Of a stretch of 64,000 nt of DNA, positions 55,701 through 61,700 are shown in pieces. The stretch spans positions 306,330,998 to 306,394,997 of the forward strand of contig NC_090319.1 in NCBI RefSeq assembly GCF_040869045.1. Direction: 5' to 3'. Numbering within the stretch: the stretch's first letter is position 1; every line of letters begins with the position of its first letter. The notes under the pieces were generated by a model. The model was not told where the DNA came from, did not search any database, and was given only the letters and a program-made list of their open reading frames with translations. Origin of the DNA: Eurosta solidaginis (Eukaryota > Arthropoda > Insecta > Diptera > Tephritidae). The position numbers and the translations under genes were made by a program.

Positions 55701-58700
55701 AGTCCAGTAGCTCTCAAACTCAGCTGTAACTATAATTGCACAATTTTATAGTTTTTCTCATTGCATATTTATAGGAGTATCTCAGATATATGCATGTGTT
55801 TGTGCATTGTCTCTCCGCTGCTCGTATACGTACATGGTACATATGTGTAGACGCAATTATTGTTTCGTTTATGTAGATACATAATGATTGATCTATGGAT
55901 GTGAATTCAAGTCACTGCTTGGCATGGGCTTAGAGATAGCAGCACCCCTTAGTTTTGCTAATATTCGTAACAATATTAATAGACCACGCCTACATTTTTA
56001 CCTTTTTATTTAATTTAAATACAATAAATAAATGAAAAATAAGTAAGAGGTCCGAAAGCCAATATGTTTGTTTAAGAGAATAACTTTGAAAAATGGAGAA
56101 AGTACTTATTTGCAATCTGTTAATAAAATCTTGTCCTAATTGTAAATCCCACTTTTTGATCTCATCTTTCCTTTTAAATTCTACCATGTTTCAAACACAT
56201 ATAGGGTACTCTCGATCACTTTTTAATATTAAAAGTAGTTAGATTAACCACATAAGCAAATCAAGACTGCGAGCATCCCTATATTTGTATATGATTTATT
56301 ACACTGTGCAACAGCCGGCTGGGTATTGCACCAAGCCCACTTTTTTGTAGAGGTTGAGGCATATGTAGACAAAATACTGTCTCCCTTTTTCGAAGTTAGC
56401 CCCCAAAAAATAGATATCGGCTTTCAAAGTTCGAAATTCTACATTTCCAAATTTAATTTTTTTTGTTAACGCGTTTAGCAAATTAAAAAAGTAAAAATGT
56501 GGCCGTGGTCCGACTTTTTCTTTTATTTGAATGGCTGAATTCTTTTTTGAAAAATTGCAGTACGAGCAATTCCAGTGCAGAGATGAAAGTAGTAGCCACT
56601 ATCTTACTTTTCACCTCGTATAACAGCTGTTATACTAAATTTCCCAAAAAAAGAATTCAACCCTTCAAATAAGGGAAAAGAGCGGACCACGACCACATTT
56701 TTACTTTTTTAATTTGCTAAACGCGTTAACAAAAAAAAAAAAATTTCGAAATGTACAATTTCGAACTTCGAAAGCCGATATCTATTTTTTGGAGCCTAAC
56801 TTCGAAAAACGGAGATAGTACTTTTTATACTTAAGCCTCAATCTCATAAAGGTTTGTTTGGTCCAATACCCAAAAAAAAAGGTGATTTTGTCGCAGTGTT
56901 ATTGGCAGTTTATAATAACTTAAATATTTTTGCAGGTCCCTTTTTTATTTCATGATTATTCAAATTTCAGTCCGTTGAATTGCTCAAGAATTTAATTTAT
57001 GTTGTTGTAATTCAATCGGCTTTTAAGGTTTTTTAAATTTACCAGTGAAAAAAACATAAGCAAAAGCTAGGTAACTTTGTACAAAAGTGGTATGTTGTTG
57101 TTGTTGTGGCGATAAGGACACTCCCCGAAGGCCTTGGGGAGTGTTATCGATGTTGATGGTTTTTCGCCGGATGCAGATCCAAGCCAAATCATCTCGGGAA
57201 CGACTTTTTATGACCACATGCGACCTTCTAGGCCATCCCGCCCTCCCACCCCTACATCCATGAGGATTTTGGGGTCGCCAGAGCCTCGGCTGTTAATGAA
57301 GCAGGATTCGCCACGGATAATTGAGGTTGAAAATTGGGTTGGAGAACCTATATATTGTGCTGGCAACCCCTTGAAAGGGTTGCGCTACACAACCCCTTGA
57401 ATCTATTTGGTATTTTAGTCGCCTCTTACGACATGCATACCTACCTTCTAACCCCATAATCCGCTGCGGGTTTCAATGTGGTATATTTGAGTTCCATGCA
57501 AAGCAAAAACAAAAAATTTGACAATGTACTAAAGAGTCTAAATTTTAGGCACTGTGAGCAGCCTAATAGAAAATTTTGTTAATTATATTTCAAATGTTTC
57601 AAACCGTTTACGTTTAAGCTGCCGAAATCAAAATTCCAAAATTGAAACGATTCTCATTTCTAGAACAGGTGTTATGTCATGTTCGAAACACACAAAAACG
57701 GTACGATTTTAGAACACAAAATCCGAAAATATATTTAAACCGAAAATGATTTTGCAGAAAATACATTTACTTCACAAAAACGAAATATTTGTTGGGCTGC
57801 CCACAGTGCTTTTTTTAAGCCGAACTACATTTTATCTAGCACCGAAATTGATAATAGGGTCTTTAAGGAATCCTATATCTGTTCGTGCGCCATCTATCGA
57901 AATTTCAGCTTCAAGTCCGGCAAAGTAATTAAAAAGTTGATGGACCGTATGGATGTTATGCACCCCATTTCTTCCGAATGGCGACTAAATTTCAAAGACG
58001 ATACGACTATTTATTTTACTTTTATTTCGTACCTTAATCTGACACCTTGTAATTTTAAGAAAAAAAAAAAAAAAACAAACGCCGAAGCTGTCAAGTCTCA
58101 TCGCTTATGCCTTTAAGGTTTTTAAAACAATTAACTTGCCAAGTCAAAGAATGCTTCCGCCGTAGTGTGGTGATAGCGCGCTCCGCCTACCACACCGAAG
58201 ACCCTGTGTTCACGCCCGGGCAAAGCAACATCAAAATTTTAGAAACAAGTTTTTTCAATTAGAAGAAAGTTTTTCTTAGCGGTGTCGTCCCTTGGCAGTG
58301 ATTTGGAAAACACTCCGAGTGTATTTCTGCCATGAAAAGCTGCCTTGCAGATGCCGTTCGGAGTCGGGTCCAGTCCCGCCAATTTGTAGGAAAATTTTGA
58401 AGGAAGCACGACATAAATTGGAAGAGAAGCTCGGCCTAAAATCTCTTCGGAGGTTAACGCGCCTTACAATTATTTATTTTGTTTCTACTTGTCATCTTTA
58501 TAGTATATTACCCCAAAACCTTGCAATTTCCAAACTCAATTAATTTCGATCATGGCATTTAAAAAAGGGTAAATTAACGACTTTCTCAATGCATGCGAAG
58601 TATACTCAAGATAGATTCAGTGAAAAAAAACTAAATACTTTAATTGCAATTACCTTCGTATAGTGAAAATTATCCCGATCTTCTTCAATGCCAGTTGTGT

Positions 58701-61700
58701 TTCTCAAAATATCATATTTTTCCACATTACGATAAAGCTTTAAGGATTCTATAAAAAACGTAAAATATTAGTTTTGTTCATAAGTCTAACGTAAAGTAGG
58801 TATATTTTCGAAAACATACTCAGTAAACTTAAATCAGCTCCCAACAGCAACTGATAGAAAATATGAAAATTCCGTTCCCCAACCGTAGTATTTGTTATGC
58901 GGGTCTAAAAGAAAAATTTAATATTCAGTTATATCTTTACATTAATTTCAGTATTTACCTTTTCCAACATATCTAATTTTTAAAGTAATGACAGACATGA
59001 AACGAGTGTTAAGATTTGTTTAACATGCTTCGAAATTGAAAAACTCAATCTCTATTTTGTAAGATATCCACCCAAATAATTTCTCTTCTTTAAAATTTTA
59101 TCAATGAACTTACAATGTGTTATATGAACTCCCATTGGATCGCCCTTGAAGTCGATTTCAATATCAAACAATTTTCCCTGAGGTAAAAATAAAAATGTAT
59201 TAGTTTAGTTTGTACTTGTGTTCAAATTTTATTGAACTCACATAACGACTCGAGTTGCTGTTTCTCAAAGTCACCGCATTACCCATAGCTTCTAAAAAAA
59301 CATCAGCACATGTCACACACTCCCGCATTCTTTGACTTGGTGATTTACGCCGCGCTCTCGTGCTTGTCACATTCATAATACCTGAGAGCGATTGTTTAGA
59401 TGCAGTTTGTGCACAAGTCGTCATATCACTGGGACAATTCGGGGTCATCAAATTATGTTTATGCGTTTCATAGAGTGATATACGTTGCGTTGACCCTAAC
59501 AATGATGAGCGCTCAGGTTGACTTTCCGAAGAATGTTGACGTAATAAATTGCAGAAGCTACCTCGATGCATTCCTCTAGCAGGACCAGTTAAAGAGTTTT
59601 GTATATTGGTGGTATTTTTAAACCAGGGCCTATTATGCGACTCAAAGAAATCAAGTGCTAAGGCACGGGTACATTTACTGTGTCCACATTGCCGACAACC
59701 TCCACTACCGCTCGCACTACCACCTGACATTCCAGAAAAATTAGAGGTGTTATGTAGGTATTTTGAATAAGTTGCTAAATTGTGTGCATTCATTAGATTG
59801 GCAGAGATAAAAGGTGTTTGTGTCGGGTGATTTTTGAAGCAAGACTTTGACGGATTTATCGGATCATCGCAAGTACGAAATGTACCTTTACTATCAACAA
59901 ATGAAATATTTTCAGTGCTTTTGTGGTGAGAGAAATCAAAATCAACAATTTTTTCTCCTCTGAGATTACGTCGCGATTGACTGCGATCAGAACTTTCGGC
60001 GCGGATACGATGTTCGGATGCAGTTGCTGTACTGCAACGTCGTGGCGCCGGCCTAGGTGATAACGATTGTCGACGTGAAGTGTTTGTTATTGTCATAGTA
60101 CTGTCAGATTTTTTAGCTAAAACAATATTTGCAGTAGAACAACTACTAGATGTACGCCGATGCATATTGTGAGGAGCATAGCTGGAGAAAGCACTTTCTA
60201 AATTGGATCTGCTCGATGGTTCCTTTTTAAATTGCTGAATTGTTTGAATTTTATCCTGAATGTGAGTAAGGAAGTTTACAATCATTTTGAATGATTCAGT
60301 TTTTCCAGCGCCACTTTCACCTTTGAAGAATATGAGTATTACAATTATAACAAATAATTCGTAGGCTGTCAACAAAACAAACCTGTGAGCAAAATGCATT
60401 GGTCTTCGCCTTGATCCTTGAGTGATTGAAATGCCAAATTAGACAAACCATAGCTGAAATTTTAAAATGAAATTTTCGTTTTAATGAAACAGTAAGCTTT
60501 AACATTAAATTTATATAGAATGATGGCTGATTGTAGGAAAGTGTAAGTATTACAGGAGTCATCAAGAAGACACCTGGAAGCACGATAATACTTTTTGCCT
60601 TATCTAGGCATGATAGGACAAGGATAATCATTCATTCAATTTCGCATCAAATTGGGTTTTTAAAGGTCGTTTTTGATGTTGATTGCGGCAGCCGTGGTGT
60701 GGTGGTAGCGTGCTCCGCCTACAAGGGGTAGGAAACATCAAACATTTTGAAACATGTTTTTCAAATACACTCCAGAGTGTATTTCTGCTATGAAAAGCTT
60801 CTCAGTGAAAACTTAGCTGCCTTGCAGATGCCGTTCAAAGTCGGCGTAAAACATGTAGGTCCCGCCCAGCAAATTAAAAAAAAAAAAATTTAAAGCACGA
60901 CGGAAATTTAAAGAAAAGCTTGTCCTAATTTCTTTTTGGAGACACATCACGCCTTGCATTTTACTTTTTTTATTTTTTGATGTTGCTATTATTAACTTGA
61001 ACGTTTTTTAATTCGACTATTTTGGAAACAATTCAACAATGCATTATATCAAGAACGATTTCGGAATCCTGTTGAGTGCCAGTCAATCTTAGTATGCCCG
61101 CCTAAAATGTGATTCGAGTTGACAGCCACCTAACGTAAAGATTTGGATAAAGAGATATAGCGACAGAAGGCAGCTTCTTCCTTACGACAGCCAGGTCTAT
61201 TTAGTGGATAATTTCGCCATAACTCTGAAGCGTTCTTCACGTTTCATTTACTTGCAACGTGTACCAAAACGGTTCAGGCTTTACCCAGCCAAGGTTTGTT
61301 GTATGATTTGATATTCCACCAAACATCAACGGCAAACAGGGGTTTTGTTGGATCATTCTGTTCCCTTTTAAATACTGTCCAGAATGGAGACTTTCCCTTA
61401 CATATTGTTTGGGAGTTTGGTCAGACCCGCGCAGTTTATGCATAAGTATTACAGGGAAAACATATACGTACAAATTGAAAAACAACAATACAACGCTGTT
61501 TGTAGGAATTTGCGTGCTTGGATGGTAAAAAATAGTGGTGTTGCAACATGTAGCTACCGTATAGCAAAATGAGATAGTTTGTAAACATTTAAAATATTAA
61601 TCGCAACATTCTTTTTTTTTAATAAAAATAAAATATCTTACATGTGAGGTGGCAGTTGGAAGATTCCCTTACTGCCATAATTGCGAATTGTATCAGTCGT

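Larger units (their letters stand above)
52632..55972 (-). mobile_element. Internally deleted Ty3/gypsy retrotransposon B (TSD ATAT)
   Basis: LTRs 52632-53166 (535 bp) and 55427-55972 (546 bp), TGTAACG...GTAACA, flanked by ATAT (52628-52631, 55973-55976). The possible primer-binding site 'tggtgttcgaagaggaat' sits beside the right LTR on the minus strand, and the polypurine 'aggtggagggcag' beside the left. The interior codes for SAP, coiled coil, capsid, CCHC and protease, then jumps to the extreme C-terminus of integrase. RT, RNase H and the integrase core are deleted. Sibling of element A. Confidence 0.92.

Noticed and set aside
61237..61488. 83-codon minus-strand ORF in myosin intron 2
   Set aside because: A possible transposase scrap was considered, but no catalytic motif can be seen.
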